52,071 bases of DNA, taken from positions 1 to 52,071 of the forward strand of contig URRP01000012.1 of the NCBI GenBank assembly GCA_900550375.1, in the 5' to 3' direction. This document shows positions 7,771 through 16,480 of this stretch, in pieces (the stretch's first letter is position 1; every line of letters starts with the position of its first letter). A program made the translations under genes and the position numbers. Source of the DNA: an uncultured Alistipes sp. Its GTDB lineage: Bacteria > Bacteroidota > Bacteroidia > Bacteroidales > Rikenellaceae. A model generated the notes under the pieces. It searched no databases and was not told where the DNA came from. It saw only the letters and a list, made by a program, of their open reading frames with translations.

Positions 7771-7823
7771 GCGATTTTTTCAAAACGTCCGCTACCTTCG
7801 GCTGTTTTTTTTGAAACAACAAC

Positions 7824-7857
7824 GAAAAAGGAGGCTCCCGCAAACGGGACAGCCTCC
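7824..7857 (-). terminator. Terminator of the sulfatase gene
   Basis: On the minus strand GGAGGCT pairs with AGCCTCC (extended by CCCG/CGGG inside) and is followed by TTTTT. It separates the sulfatase transcript from the riboswitch promoter. Confidence 0.85.
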
Positions 7858-7899
7858 TATCTCAGGAACGCATCCGGCAGCGCCGCCGGTCGTCACGCA

Positions 7900-9561
7900 C
7901 TACTTCACCAATTCATCGGGCATCGCGACGGGTTTGCCCGTGCGGCGAACCGTCGGCATCGGCGCCTTCCATCCGCGCAGTTTGCTGCCGAGTTCCGCCG
8001 CCAGCTCCTTCACCTTCGCGGGCTGTTCGGCGGCAAGGTTGTGCTGCTCGCCGATGTCGTCGGCAAGATTGTAGAGTTCCAGCTCGCCGGTCTGCATCCG
8101 GTAGACGAGTTTCCAGTCTCCCTTGCGCACGGCGCTCAGGAAATCGATGTCGACCAGATCATACGGTTTCCACTTGTGGGGATAGTGCACGACCAGCGGC
8201 CGCTGGGGATCGATGCCCGACACTTCGGCGGGGATCACCAGCCGGTTGGCCTCCGCCTGCGAAGCGATCTCGCCTTTGGCCGCAGCTTTGGCCGCAGCCT
8301 TCGAGCCTTCCGTAATCAGTTTCACCAGACTCTCCCCGTCGACGGACTGAACGACCCTTGCATTGCGCACACCGGCCATCTCGAGAATCGTCGGGAAGAG
8401 GTCTTCGGCAATCACGGGCGTGTTCACGCGCGTCTGCGGTGCGATACGTCCGGGCCAACGGAAGATGAGCGGCACGCGAACACCACCCTCGTAGCAGGAA
8501 CCCTTGCCTTCGCGCAGCGGATTGTTCTGGGTATGGAGCACACCGCCCTTCTGCTTGTTCTCGCTGTTGCCACCGTTATCGGTCATGAAAAAGACGATCG
8601 TGTTCTTCTCGATCCCTTTCTCCTTCAGAAAGTCCAGCAGGTCGCCGAGGCTCTTGTCGACACCTTCGACCATCGAAGCGTACCGTGCCTGCCCTTTGTC
8701 CATCCCCGCATCGAGATACTTCTGGATGAACCGCTTGTCGGGCTGAATCGGCGTATGGGTCGCATAGTGCGCCATGTAGAGGAAGAAGGGTTCGTCGTGC
8801 TGAATCGGATATTCAAGGGTCTTGAGCGCCTCGCGCGTGAGCGCTTCGGTCAGATGCACCCCCGTACCGTAGTACTCGGTCATGTTCTGCACGGCCAGCA
8901 TGTTCCACTTCTCGGGCGTATTGCCGTAATTCTCCTCGCTCTGGTAGCTGCGGGGCATTCCGGCCACATTGCCCGATACGTTGACGACGAATCCCATATT
9001 ATAAGGACTCGCACCCGGCGTACCGGCCGACGCCCAGTGCGCCTTTCCCACGTGAATCGTGAAATAACCGGCATCCTTCAACAGCTGCGGCAGCGGCGTG
9101 GCGTACTGCGTATAGGCCACCCCCGGCACCGGACTCATGCCGTTGAGGTTCCACTCGGGACGAACCAGCCGATCCCCCGAATTCTCCTCGATCTGACCGG
9201 TTTCCATCGCCACGGCACCGCCGGTCGCATCGCTGGGCGTATCGCGCATCGTCGAAGTCCAGTTGGTAATTCCCGTATGGGCAGCGTTCATGCCCGTGAG
9301 CAGACTCGTGCGCGTCGGCGTCGAGACCGGACAGGCATAGGCGCTGGTCAGGATAACGCCCTCGCGGGCCAGACGATCCATATTGGGCGTATGGAATCGC
9401 AGGTTGTTGGGGTAGACCGCTTCGCCATAAGCGACCGAGCTGTCCACCCACCCCATATCGTCCACGAGAAAGAAGACGATGTTGGGTTGATCGCCTTTCG
9501 CCAACACGGCGGCAGGGGCCAGCAGCGAAAGACCCACCAATGATTTTCGAACAGGTTTCAT
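7900..9561 (-). CDS. Secreted S-type sulfatase
   Basis: 553 aa from the ATG at 9561, chosen because it gives a clean signal peptide ending VLA; upstream in-frame starts add low-complexity sequence. Hydrolyses sulfate esters, probably on host glycans. The active-site motif is STPTR at residues 80-84, so Ser80 would be converted to formylglycine by an anaerobic sulfatase-maturating enzyme; it lies inside CPVSTPTRTSLLTG. Metal ligands are suggested by VDDMG (Asp34, Asp35) and TDNGG (Asp328, Asn329); the KGSCYEGGVRVP stretch is typical of the family. An Ala/Lys-rich insert near residues 418-436 is unusual. Substrate cannot be read, but the GH89 gene upstream suggests sulfated GlcNAc-containing glycans such as heparan sulfate or mucin. 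No clear promoter was found in the 280-base leader. Confidence 0.92.
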   Translation of the reverse strand: MKPVRKSLVGLSLLAPAAVLAKGDQPNIVFFLVDDMGWVDSSVAYGEAVYPNNLRFHTPNMDRLAREGVILTSAYACPVSTPTRTSLLTGMNAAHTGITNWTSTMRDTPSDATGGAVAMETGQIEENSGDRLVRPEWNLNGMSPVPGVAYTQYATPLPQLLKDAGYFTIHVGKAHWASAGTPGASPYNMGFVVNVSGNVAGMPRSYQSEENYGNTPEKWNMLAVQNMTEYYGTGVHLTEALTREALKTLEYPIQHDEPFFLYMAHYATHTPIQPDKRFIQKYLDAGMDKGQARYASMVEGVDKSLGDLLDFLKEKGIEKNTIVFFMTDNGGNSENKQKGGVLHTQNNPLREGKGSCYEGGVRVPLIFRWPGRIAPQTRVNTPVIAEDLFPTILEMAGVRNARVVQSVDGESLVKLITEGSKAAAKAAAKGEIASQAEANRLVIPAEVSGIDPQRPLVVHYPHKWKPYDLVDIDFLSAVRKGDWKLVYRMQTGELELYNLADDIGEQHNLAAEQPAKVKELAAELGSKLRGWKAPMPTVRRTGKPVAMPDELVK

Positions 9562-9842
9562 ACTTATATCAGTCAGGTTGTTATTCGAATAGGAAATGCT
9601 TTTCGAGGTAAAATTAATAAAAAAGAAAGAAAACGCAAAACAAAACGGCCGATCCGAACGACAGATGAAACAAATCGGAGAATCCTCCTCCGGCATTGAA
9701 CTGGATGCCGGAGGCGATCGGCCGGCAGCATGATCCGGGCGAAGCTTCGAATCGGATGTCGGCACGGAGCGCCGTGCCTAAAAATCATCCGGCGTTTTTC
9801 GACGCCGGATGAACTCTTTTCGTTTGCCGCTGCGCGGCGCCA
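9562..9842. other. Hairpin-rich leader between GH89 and sulfatase genes
   Basis: No gene. Besides the GH89 terminator it holds a perfect 10-bp inverted repeat CCTCCGGCAT (9687-9696)/ATGCCGGAGG (9705-9714) and a shorter GGCACGG/CCGTGCC stem near 9761-9778. No exact TAnnTTTG box for the sulfatase was found, so it may be read through from GH89. Confidence 0.5.
9780..9811 (-). terminator. Terminator after the GH89 gene
   Basis: On the minus strand CATCCGGCG pairs with CGCCGGATG around 8 bases and is followed by ATTTTTA. Confidence 0.8.
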
Positions 9843-12365
9843 TCAATAGACCTCGACGGCGCCGTAGCTATCGGCGGCGGGCGCACCTTCGAAATAGATG
9901 TAAACGGTCACCTCCTTCGAGAGCGTAATGCCCGGATTGTCGTGTTTGGCGATCTTCACGTCGAGCACACGATGCTGCGCGTCGAGCGTCGCCTCAGGGC
10001 GCATCTCCGCCCAGTCGACATGGTTCGAACGGAAACGGATCCGGCTGATTTTGACCGCATCCCTGCCGCGCGGCATCGTCAGACGGATCGACCGCGCCTG
10101 CTCGTAGTCGTCCGAGTGAATCGTGAGCGAATAGGTGAACTTCGCACGCTGGAAATCCATCGGCGTCCAGTAACCTACGGCTTTGGCAGGCGACATCACC
10201 ATCCGGTCGGTGAGCGATTTGGCCTCATCGACCAGCCGCACGGCCTCCTTCAGCGGGTCGGCGAACGGCTCGACGGGCGAGATGTCGCGCCGGTTGCAAA
10301 ATTCACCCTCCCACGACTGGAAATCGAACTTCTTCCCGCCGTGCATCGCACGGAAATACTCCTTCATACGCGGTACATAGAAATCGCGGATCAGCCCCGA
10401 CCATACGCGGGCCGAGTAGTCGGCCAACGCAGGGCCGTCGGTCCAGCGCGTAATCAGGCGGCGCGCCTCGCCGACGAATTTCTCCTTCTCGGCGGGTGTG
10501 CATCCCGCTCTCTGCGCCTTGTCGAGCCAACGTTCAAGCCGCAGGATCGGATGCGAAGCGAGCAGACGGTCGGCGTCGAGCAGCAGTCGTTCGAAACGCT
10601 CCTCCAGAGCAGCCGCATCGGCATCGCGGTTGTTGACATAGGCCCAGTTGATCGCTTCGAGCAGCAGATCGGCCTTGGCCGCCAGATAGAACGCCGCATA
10701 CTGAATGGCGTCGGTACGGTACAACTCACTGCCGCCCAACTCGTCGGCACAGCCGAGGAAACTCTCGACAGCCGCATAATAGTGGTCGTTGACGCCCATC
10801 GTCGGCATCCGGTGCACGGGCTGCCGCACCTGCCAGCGATACCGTGCATTATTGGTGAAGGTTCCGTAAGCGCTTTGCAGCATCTCCTCCCAGAAGGTTC
10901 GGATGCCAGCCGGAGCGGCACCGTAGCGCGAATGCGAGAAATTCAGCAGGAAGGCGTTCAGGTCGAGCGGCCGGTCGCTCCAGCCGGCAGCAGCGATCAC
11001 CTCGTAAACCACGTCGTTGTTCTCCACCCCTTCGGGCGAGGTGCCGTAACCGGTCAGCGCCCCCTTGTTGGGCGACGCAAGCGCTTCGAGGTGGCCGTTG
11101 GCATAGAAGTCGAGCGCCCCCGTCAGCGCGCTGCGGCCACCGAAATTGGGCACCGTGCTGAAAATCCAATCTTTGCCGAAGAACCCCGAGTAGTAGTCCC
11201 AGTTCATCTCCGACTGCCATACGTAATGGTTGAAATCGACCGCCAAGTCGATAATCATCATCTTGCCGTCGGGCGCACCGCTCAGCAGCGCGCGGCAGCT
11301 TTCGGGATCCCACAGATCGCGCTGATAGCCGAACATCCACCCCTGCATCACCCACACGGCGTCCGCATTGGCGGCGCTGAGCGAGCGGTAGATCGTCTCT
11401 CCGTAGCTCTTCAGCGTATCGAAACGCTCCTGACTGCCCTTCTCCCCGAAGGGAATGTCCATCTCGTTGAAACTGTCGATCAGGTAGTATTCACCCTTGC
11501 CGAACTCCTTCTCCCACGCGCGGATATAACGGTTGCCGATCTCGACGAAGAGGTCGTCCATCGGCGAGAGCATCCAGTTCTTCATCGTCGTCGCCCACTT
11601 GGTCTGCGTGAGATGAATCTCGGGGAAGTGCTCCTTCATGGCGGGCGGCACGAAACCCGCGAAACCCTGATAGACGGGCGTCATTCCCAACGCCTTCATC
11701 CGGTCGATGATCTTGTGTTGCAGGGCGATCTGGGCTTTGTGCCACGCGGCGGTCGGCGCACCGTCCAATCCGCTCATATTGCCCATGCGCATCCACGGCA
11801 TATGGGCCGGTCCCGTGAAATAGACGTCGATCTCGTCGTCGCTCAATCCCATTTCGCGCCATACGCGGGCGAAAATCGCCTCGCCGGCGATGGGCGCCAA
11901 CGGCATATCGAAACCGTGGAAGGCCATCCAGTCGATCTCGCGCTGCCACTCGTCCCACCCCCAGAAGGGCATCGTATACCCATAGGTGCAGACGTTATAG
12001 TAGAGATGATGTTCGAAGGGCGAAGTCACCTCGCGGCGTTCGGCGTCGGGAAAACGCGCCGGCAGATCGAAGCGGCTGCCCGACCAGTTGAAGACGCCGT
12101 ACCCGTTCGTCGAAACATAGTCGTAGAAGCCGCGGCAGATCGCCACCGGCGAACTGCCTTCGATGCAGAGCACTCCGCCCCGAACGCTGGTGGCATACCG
12201 GTTGCTGCCCGACTCGTCGGCCGGCAGCGACTTGAGCACCACATTTTTCGGGAAACGTCCCAATACGCGTTCGATCGTCCGTCGCGCCTCCTTGGTCGGC
12301 TGCCCCTGTACCGCTCCGCACGAGAGGATGAGGGCCGCGACTGCGAACCAGAAAATTTTCTTCAT
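9843..12365 (-). CDS. GH89 alpha-N-acetylglucosaminidase (NAGLU-like)
   Basis: 840 aa, exported (hydrophobic start, ILSC at 13-16 could be a lipobox, otherwise a signal ending VQG). Removes terminal alpha-linked N-acetylglucosamine, the linkage found in heparan sulfate and in some mucin O-glycans. The family core begins with an N-terminal domain (about 25-110), followed by a TIM barrel with the signature YYNVCTYGYTMPFWGWDEW at about 122-140. Catalytic residues by comparison with human NAGLU: acid/base Glu301 in DSFNEMD and nucleophile Glu445 in GTSPEGVENNDVVY. An all-helical domain follows to about 700, then a beta-rich tail of about 130 residues. Only 30 bases separate it from RidA upstream, so the two are likely co-transcribed; a sulfatase follows. 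Confidence 0.95.
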   Translation of the reverse strand: MKKIFWFAVAALILSCGAVQGQPTKEARRTIERVLGRFPKNVVLKSLPADESGSNRYATSVRGGVLCIEGSSPVAICRGFYDYVSTNGYGVFNWSGSRFDLPARFPDAERREVTSPFEHHLYYNVCTYGYTMPFWGWDEWQREIDWMAFHGFDMPLAPIAGEAIFARVWREMGLSDDEIDVYFTGPAHMPWMRMGNMSGLDGAPTAAWHKAQIALQHKIIDRMKALGMTPVYQGFAGFVPPAMKEHFPEIHLTQTKWATTMKNWMLSPMDDLFVEIGNRYIRAWEKEFGKGEYYLIDSFNEMDIPFGEKGSQERFDTLKSYGETIYRSLSAANADAVWVMQGWMFGYQRDLWDPESCRALLSGAPDGKMMIIDLAVDFNHYVWQSEMNWDYYSGFFGKDWIFSTVPNFGGRSALTGALDFYANGHLEALASPNKGALTGYGTSPEGVENNDVVYEVIAAAGWSDRPLDLNAFLLNFSHSRYGAAPAGIRTFWEEMLQSAYGTFTNNARYRWQVRQPVHRMPTMGVNDHYYAAVESFLGCADELGGSELYRTDAIQYAAFYLAAKADLLLEAINWAYVNNRDADAAALEERFERLLLDADRLLASHPILRLERWLDKAQRAGCTPAEKEKFVGEARRLITRWTDGPALADYSARVWSGLIRDFYVPRMKEYFRAMHGGKKFDFQSWEGEFCNRRDISPVEPFADPLKEAVRLVDEAKSLTDRMVMSPAKAVGYWTPMDFQRAKFTYSLTIHSDDYEQARSIRLTMPRGRDAVKISRIRFRSNHVDWAEMRPEATLDAQHRVLDVKIAKHDNPGITLSKEVTVYIYFEGAPAADSYGAVEVY

Positions 12366-12395
12366 ATCCGTTCAGGTTGTAGTTAGTCGATTCTC

Positions 12396-12776
12396 CTATG
12401 CTTTGACCGCTATGGCGTCGATCTCGACACGTGCGCCCATCGGCAGACGCGCCACTTCATAACAGACGCGTGCCGGCAGCGCACCGGTAAAATAGGTGGC
12501 GTATACGCCGTTCATCGCGGCGAAATCCCCGATATCCTGCAACAGGACGGTGATCTTCACCACGTCCGACAGCGCATACCCCGCTTCGGAGAGGATGGCC
12601 GAAATGTTTTCGAGCGCTCGGCGCGTCTGCGCCTCGATGCCCTCGGCCATCAGACCGGTCGCAGCATCGATGGGCAGCTGTCCCGAGACATACAACGTAG
12701 CACCCGCAGCGATCGCCTGCGAATAGGGGCCGACCGCTTTAGGAGCGAGCGGCGAAGCAATGACTTTTTTCTGCAT
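12396..12776 (-). CDS. RidA/YjgF family deaminase
   Basis: 126 aa from the ATG at 12776. RidA proteins hydrolyse reactive enamine/imine intermediates from PLP enzymes to keto acids and ammonia. The conserved start IASPLAPKAVGPYSQA, the SGQLPID loop and the active-site Arg in PARVCYEVARLP (about residue 105) are all present, so the enzyme looks intact. Length is normal for the family. A longer in-frame start upstream would add unrelated sequence and is less likely. A TATCTTTG box lies at 12978-12971, giving a 195-base leader. It is the first gene of a unit continuing into GH89, an unusual partnership. Confidence 0.93.
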   Translation of the reverse strand: MQKKVIASPLAPKAVGPYSQAIAAGATLYVSGQLPIDAATGLMAEGIEAQTRRALENISAILSEAGYALSDVVKITVLLQDIGDFAAMNGVYATYFTGALPARVCYEVARLPMGARVEIDAIAVKA

Positions 12777-12970
12777 ACTAATTCGGTTTACAATTACAAT
12801 GGATACCTTCCGCGACGGGCGGAAGCCGCATGTTCGTCTTCCGTCGATCGAAAACATCCGCTATAATCAATTTACAATAGTCGTTCTGCGACAGGCGCTT
12901 TCCGCGCCCGACAAGCCCGCATGGAGCGATTTTCCGTCTGTGCAGGCCGAAAACAGGGAATGTCCATATG

Positions 12971-12978
12971 CAAAGATA
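12971..12978 (-). promoter_or_regulatory. -7 box for the RidA-GH89 unit
   Basis: TATCTTTG on the minus strand matches TAnnTTTG. It lies back-to-back with the plus-strand box at 12992-12999, forming a compact divergent promoter. Confidence 0.6.
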
Positions 12979-12991
12979 AAATATAATTACG

Positions 12992-12999
12992 TATATTTG
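12992..12999 (+). promoter_or_regulatory. -7 box for the META-domain lipoprotein
   Basis: TATATTTG matches TAnnTTTG, 38 bases before the ATG at 13037. Confidence 0.65.
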
Positions 13000-13036
13000 C
13001 CAACCGAAAACAAAAAAACTCACCCGCTTTCTTCGT

Positions 13037-13501
13037 ATGCAAAGCCGCAATCTCTTCCGTTCGATCTGTTTACTCGCCCTGCTGGCCTTGGCAGCGGCCT
13101 GCTGCCCCTGCCGGAAATACCAGAAACTCTACGGCGCGCCGCTCGTCGGCACCCGATGGCTGCTCATCCAACTCGACGGGCAGGAGGTCGCAAATCCCGA
13201 CGGACGTTTCTACCTCCAGTTCGAAACGGCGAAACGACTGAGCGGGCGGGGCGGCTGCAACCGCTTCAGCGCCACCTGCGACGCGGAGGCCGGCGGGCAC
13301 CTGCATGTCGGCGACATCGCCTCGACGCGGATGACCTGCCCCGAAGCCCGACGCGAACAGGCGTTTTTCACCATGCTGCGCAGCACCGTGCGTTACGAAC
13401 TGGACGCTAAGATGCTCATTCTGAGCGACAGCATCGGAATCCGTGCGGTTTTTCAGGCCGACAACACAGAGCAACACACTCAGGATCAACGATCTAATTA
13501 G
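13037..13501 (+). CDS. META-domain lipoprotein (HslJ-like)
   Basis: 154 aa. Residues 1-22 form a lipoprotein signal ending LAAAC, with adjacent Cys residues (CCPC). The META domain spans about 35-140: GTRWLLIQLDGQEV, the central GGCNRFSATC and STRMTCPEARREQAFF are the family hallmarks. META/HslJ proteins are envelope proteins of poorly known role, some linked to heat shock or antibiotic resistance. Two Cys in the GGC and TC positions may pair. It is monocistronic, divergent from RidA; a weak ACGGG/CCCGT hairpin followed by CCCGTTTTT at 13535-13561 may end the transcript. Confidence 0.85.
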   Translation: MQSRNLFRSICLLALLALAAACCPCRKYQKLYGAPLVGTRWLLIQLDGQEVANPDGRFYLQFETAKRLSGRGGCNRFSATCDAEAGGHLHVGDIASTRMTCPEARREQAFFTMLRSTVRYELDAKMLILSDSIGIRAVFQADNTEQHTQDQRSN

Positions 13502-13689
13502 TCCGTCGAGAAGCCTCGGAAACGGCAGTGTGCAACGGGTAAATCGCCCGTGCCCGTTTTTGTCTTTTTGTAAATAATTTGTGCATAAGTTTCACCGAAG
13601 CGAGGCACTTTCTTTAAGAAAAAAGAAGACCTTTGTAAAAGTGCGTCCTCCCCGCACTGAACCGAAGTCAAAAAATAACAATATAAGGT

Positions 13690-16245
13690 ATGTCAGAAAA
13701 AAGCACCCCTAAAAAAGGGCTGAAAGAGGTGACCTATAACGATGCCGTAGCACAGTCGAAGGAGTACTTCGCCGGCGACGAACTGGCGGCGACGGTATGG
13801 GTTTCGAAATACGCCCTCAAAGATTCGTTCGGCCATATTTACGAAAGCTCGCCCGAGGATATGCACCGCCGTATCGCCGCCGAGATCGGACGCATCGAGA
13901 AGAACTACCCCAACCCCTTGTCGCACGAGGAGATTTTTTCGCTGCTCGACCACTTCCGCTACGTCATTCCGCAGGGCGGTCCCATGACCGGCATCGGCAA
14001 CAACCTCCAGATCGCGTCGCTGTCGAACTGCTTCGTCATCGGCCACAAGAAGCCCGCCGACTCCTACGGCGGCATCATCCGCATGGACGAGGAGCAGGTG
14101 CAGATCATGAAACGGCGCGGCGGCGTGGGGCACGACCTCTCGCACCTGCGTCCCACAGGCAGCCCCGTGCTGAATTCGGCCCTCACGTCGACGGGAATCG
14201 TCCCCTTCATGGAGCGTTACTCCAACTCGACGCGCGAGGTGGCGCAGGACGGCCGCCGCGGCGCGCTGATGCTGACCATCTCGATCAAGCATCCCGACGC
14301 CGAACGGTTCATCGACGCCAAGGTCGACACGTCGAAGGTGACGGGTGCCAACGTCTCGGTCAAACTCGACGACGAATTCATGCGCGCCGCCATCGCAGGC
14401 AAGCCCTACCACCAGCAGTTCCCCATCGACGGAGGGAAGCCGATGTACGAGCAGGATATCGACGCGGCGGCGCTGTGGAAAAAGATCATCCACAACGCAT
14501 GGAAATCGGCCGAGCCGGGCGTACTGTTCTGGGATACGATCCTGCGCGAGAGCGTCCCCGACTGCTACGCCGACGAAGGGTTCAACACCGTCTCGACCAA
14601 CCCGTGCGGCGAGATTCCGCTCTGTCCCTACGACTCGTGCCGTCTGCTGGCGCTGAATCTTTACAGCTATGTCGACAAACCCTTCACGAAGGAGGCGTCG
14701 TTCGATTTCGAGAAGTTCCGCGACCACGTGGGCAAGGCGATGCGTATGATGGACGACATCATCGATCTGGAACTGGAGAAGGTCGAGCAGATCATCGCCA
14801 AGATCGAGGCCGATCCCGAAGAGGCCGACATCCGCTACGTGGAGAGCAACCTCTGGAAGAAGGTGCGCGAAATGGCACTCAAAGGCCGCCGCACCGGTCT
14901 GGGCATCACCGCCGAGGGCGACATGATCGCTGCGCTGGGGATGCGCTACGGCTCGGACGAAGCGGTCGATTTCGCCGTCAAGGTACACCGGACCCTCGCA
15001 CTGGCCGCTTACGGCGCATCGGTGGTCATGGCCGAGGAGCGCGGCGCTTTCCCGCTCTACGACGCCGCACGCGAACTCAACAACCCGATGATCCTCCGCA
15101 TCCGCGAGGCCGATCCGGCGCTCTACGACCGGATGGTCAAATCGGGCCGCCGCAATATCGCCATGCTGACGATCGCCCCCACGGGAACCACGTCGCTCAT
15201 GAGTCAGACCACGTCGGGTATCGAACCGGTCTTCCGTCCCGTCTATAAACGCCGCCGCAAGATCAATCCCTCGGATCACAACGTCAAGGTCGCCTTCGTG
15301 GATGACACGGGCGAGAAGTTCGAGGAGTTCTATGTCTTCCACCATAATTTCGTGGAGTGGGCGCGCGTGAACGGCTACGACACCTCGACGCTCGCCACGA
15401 TCTCCGACGCCGAGCTGGAAAAACTCGTCGCCGCGTCGCCCTACCACAAGGCGACGGCCAACGACATCGACTGGGTGGCCAAGGTCAAGATGCAGGGCGC
15501 CATCCAGAAGTGGGTCGACCACTCGATTTCAGTCACGGTCAACCTGCCCAACGAGGTGAGCGAGGAGTTGGTCGCCGAGGTCTACCGTACGGCATGGGAA
15601 TACGGCTGCAAGGGCGTTACGGTCTACCGCGACGGCTGCCGCGAGGGCGTACTGCTGGACAAGAAGCAGAAAGCCAAATCGTGCGACAAAGGCTCGGCCG
15701 GCGGGTCGCTCAAGCGCCCGAAGTCGCTGCCGGCGGACATCGTGCGGTTCAAGAACGGCTCGGAGGAGTGGATCGCCTTCGTGGGTCTGATGGACGGCCG
15801 CCCCTATGAAGTCTTCACCGGTAAGCTCGAAGAGGATGCGCTCTACATTCCGCGCAAAATCACCAAGGGCCAGATCATCAAGGTACGCGAAGCCGACGGC
15901 AAGAAACGTTACGACTTCCAGTACACCGACCGCTACGGCTATACCAACACCGTGGGCGGTATCTCGCGTCTGTTCGACGAAGAGTTCTGGAACTATGCCA
16001 AACTCATCTCGGGCGTGCTGCGGCACGGTATGCCCATCGACAACGTAGTGTCGCTCATCGAATCGCTTCACCTGAACAGCGAAACGATCAACACATGGAA
16101 GAACGGTGTGGAGCGTGCGCTGAAACAGTATATCGTCGACGGCACCAAATCCAAGGAGAAGTGTCCGAGCTGCGGACAGGAGACGCTCGTTTATCAGAAC
16201 GGCTGCCTCACCTGCGCCTCGTGCGGTTATTCGAAGTGCGGATAA
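13690..16245 (+). CDS. nrdJ: Adenosylcobalamin-dependent ribonucleotide reductase (class II)
   Basis: 851 aa. Reduces ribonucleotides to deoxyribonucleotides in the cytoplasm with AdoCbl as radical source, giving oxygen-independent DNA precursor supply. Seen: Cys114 in SLSNCFVIG, the finger-loop NPCGEIPL with Cys306, and the phosphate-binding segment TIAPTGTTSLM near 496-506. The C-terminus carries a zinc-ribbon-like CPSCG...CLTCASCGYSKCG, including the redox Cys pair expected to re-reduce the active site. Length suits the large NrdJ subgroup. A GACCTTTG box (one mismatch from TAnnTTTG) lies at 13628-13635. The 188-base leader contains no cobalamin aptamer although the enzyme depends on cobalamin. 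A 14-bp hairpin terminates it. Confidence 0.96.
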   Translation: MSEKSTPKKGLKEVTYNDAVAQSKEYFAGDELAATVWVSKYALKDSFGHIYESSPEDMHRRIAAEIGRIEKNYPNPLSHEEIFSLLDHFRYVIPQGGPMTGIGNNLQIASLSNCFVIGHKKPADSYGGIIRMDEEQVQIMKRRGGVGHDLSHLRPTGSPVLNSALTSTGIVPFMERYSNSTREVAQDGRRGALMLTISIKHPDAERFIDAKVDTSKVTGANVSVKLDDEFMRAAIAGKPYHQQFPIDGGKPMYEQDIDAAALWKKIIHNAWKSAEPGVLFWDTILRESVPDCYADEGFNTVSTNPCGEIPLCPYDSCRLLALNLYSYVDKPFTKEASFDFEKFRDHVGKAMRMMDDIIDLELEKVEQIIAKIEADPEEADIRYVESNLWKKVREMALKGRRTGLGITAEGDMIAALGMRYGSDEAVDFAVKVHRTLALAAYGASVVMAEERGAFPLYDAARELNNPMILRIREADPALYDRMVKSGRRNIAMLTIAPTGTTSLMSQTTSGIEPVFRPVYKRRRKINPSDHNVKVAFVDDTGEKFEEFYVFHHNFVEWARVNGYDTSTLATISDAELEKLVAASPYHKATANDIDWVAKVKMQGAIQKWVDHSISVTVNLPNEVSEELVAEVYRTAWEYGCKGVTVYRDGCREGVLLDKKQKAKSCDKGSAGGSLKRPKSLPADIVRFKNGSEEWIAFVGLMDGRPYEVFTGKLEEDALYIPRKITKGQIIKVREADGKKRYDFQYTDRYGYTNTVGGISRLFDEEFWNYAKLISGVLRHGMPIDNVVSLIESLHLNSETINTWKNGVERALKQYIVDGTKSKEKCPSCGQETLVYQNGCLTCASCGYSKCG

Positions 16246-16265
16246 TCCGCTGCAAAAATGTCGAT

Positions 16266-16318
16266 TTTTACCTCATCCGTATCTTTTACGAGACCGCGGA
16301 TGAGGTAAAATGCTTTTT
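16266..16318 (+). terminator. Terminator after nrdJ
   Basis: TTTTACCTCATCCG pairs perfectly (14 bp) with CGGATGAGGTAAAA around 17 bases and is followed by TGCTTTTT. Confidence 0.75.
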
Positions 16319-16374
16319 ATATGGTCAAAAAGATTAAAAAAGAGGGAGATAGTACTTTTTTTCAGATTTTTTCC

Positions 16375-16382
16375 TATTTTTG
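16375..16382 (+). promoter_or_regulatory. -7 box for the OmpA-family gene
   Basis: TATTTTTG matches TAnnTTTG in an A/T-rich stretch, giving a leader of about 95 bases before the ATG at 16481. Confidence 0.65.
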
Positions 16383-16480
16383 CACAAAATATGGATGTGA
16401 AAGAAAGTCCGTGACTTCGTAGAGGATAGGCGATTTGCACGAACTTTGAAAGAATGAGTTCAACTTAAATATTAGTTACT

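Noticed and set aside
7213..9543. Long plus-strand reading frame (776 codons) across the riboswitch and sulfatase
   Set aside because: It is antisense to the clear sulfatase gene and the cobalamin aptamer, has Arg/His/Pro-rich composition typical of off-frame reading in this G+C-rich genome, and shows no domain.
7900..9561. Sulfatase as the target of the cobalamin riboswitch
   Set aside because: The aptamer is on the same strand but downstream of the sulfatase stop and terminator, so it cannot control it in cis.
13502..13689. Possible cobalamin riboswitch in the nrdJ leader
   Set aside because: No B12-box, GGTGnGAATCC or CTGTAA-type elements are present and the space is too short for a full aptamer plus platform.
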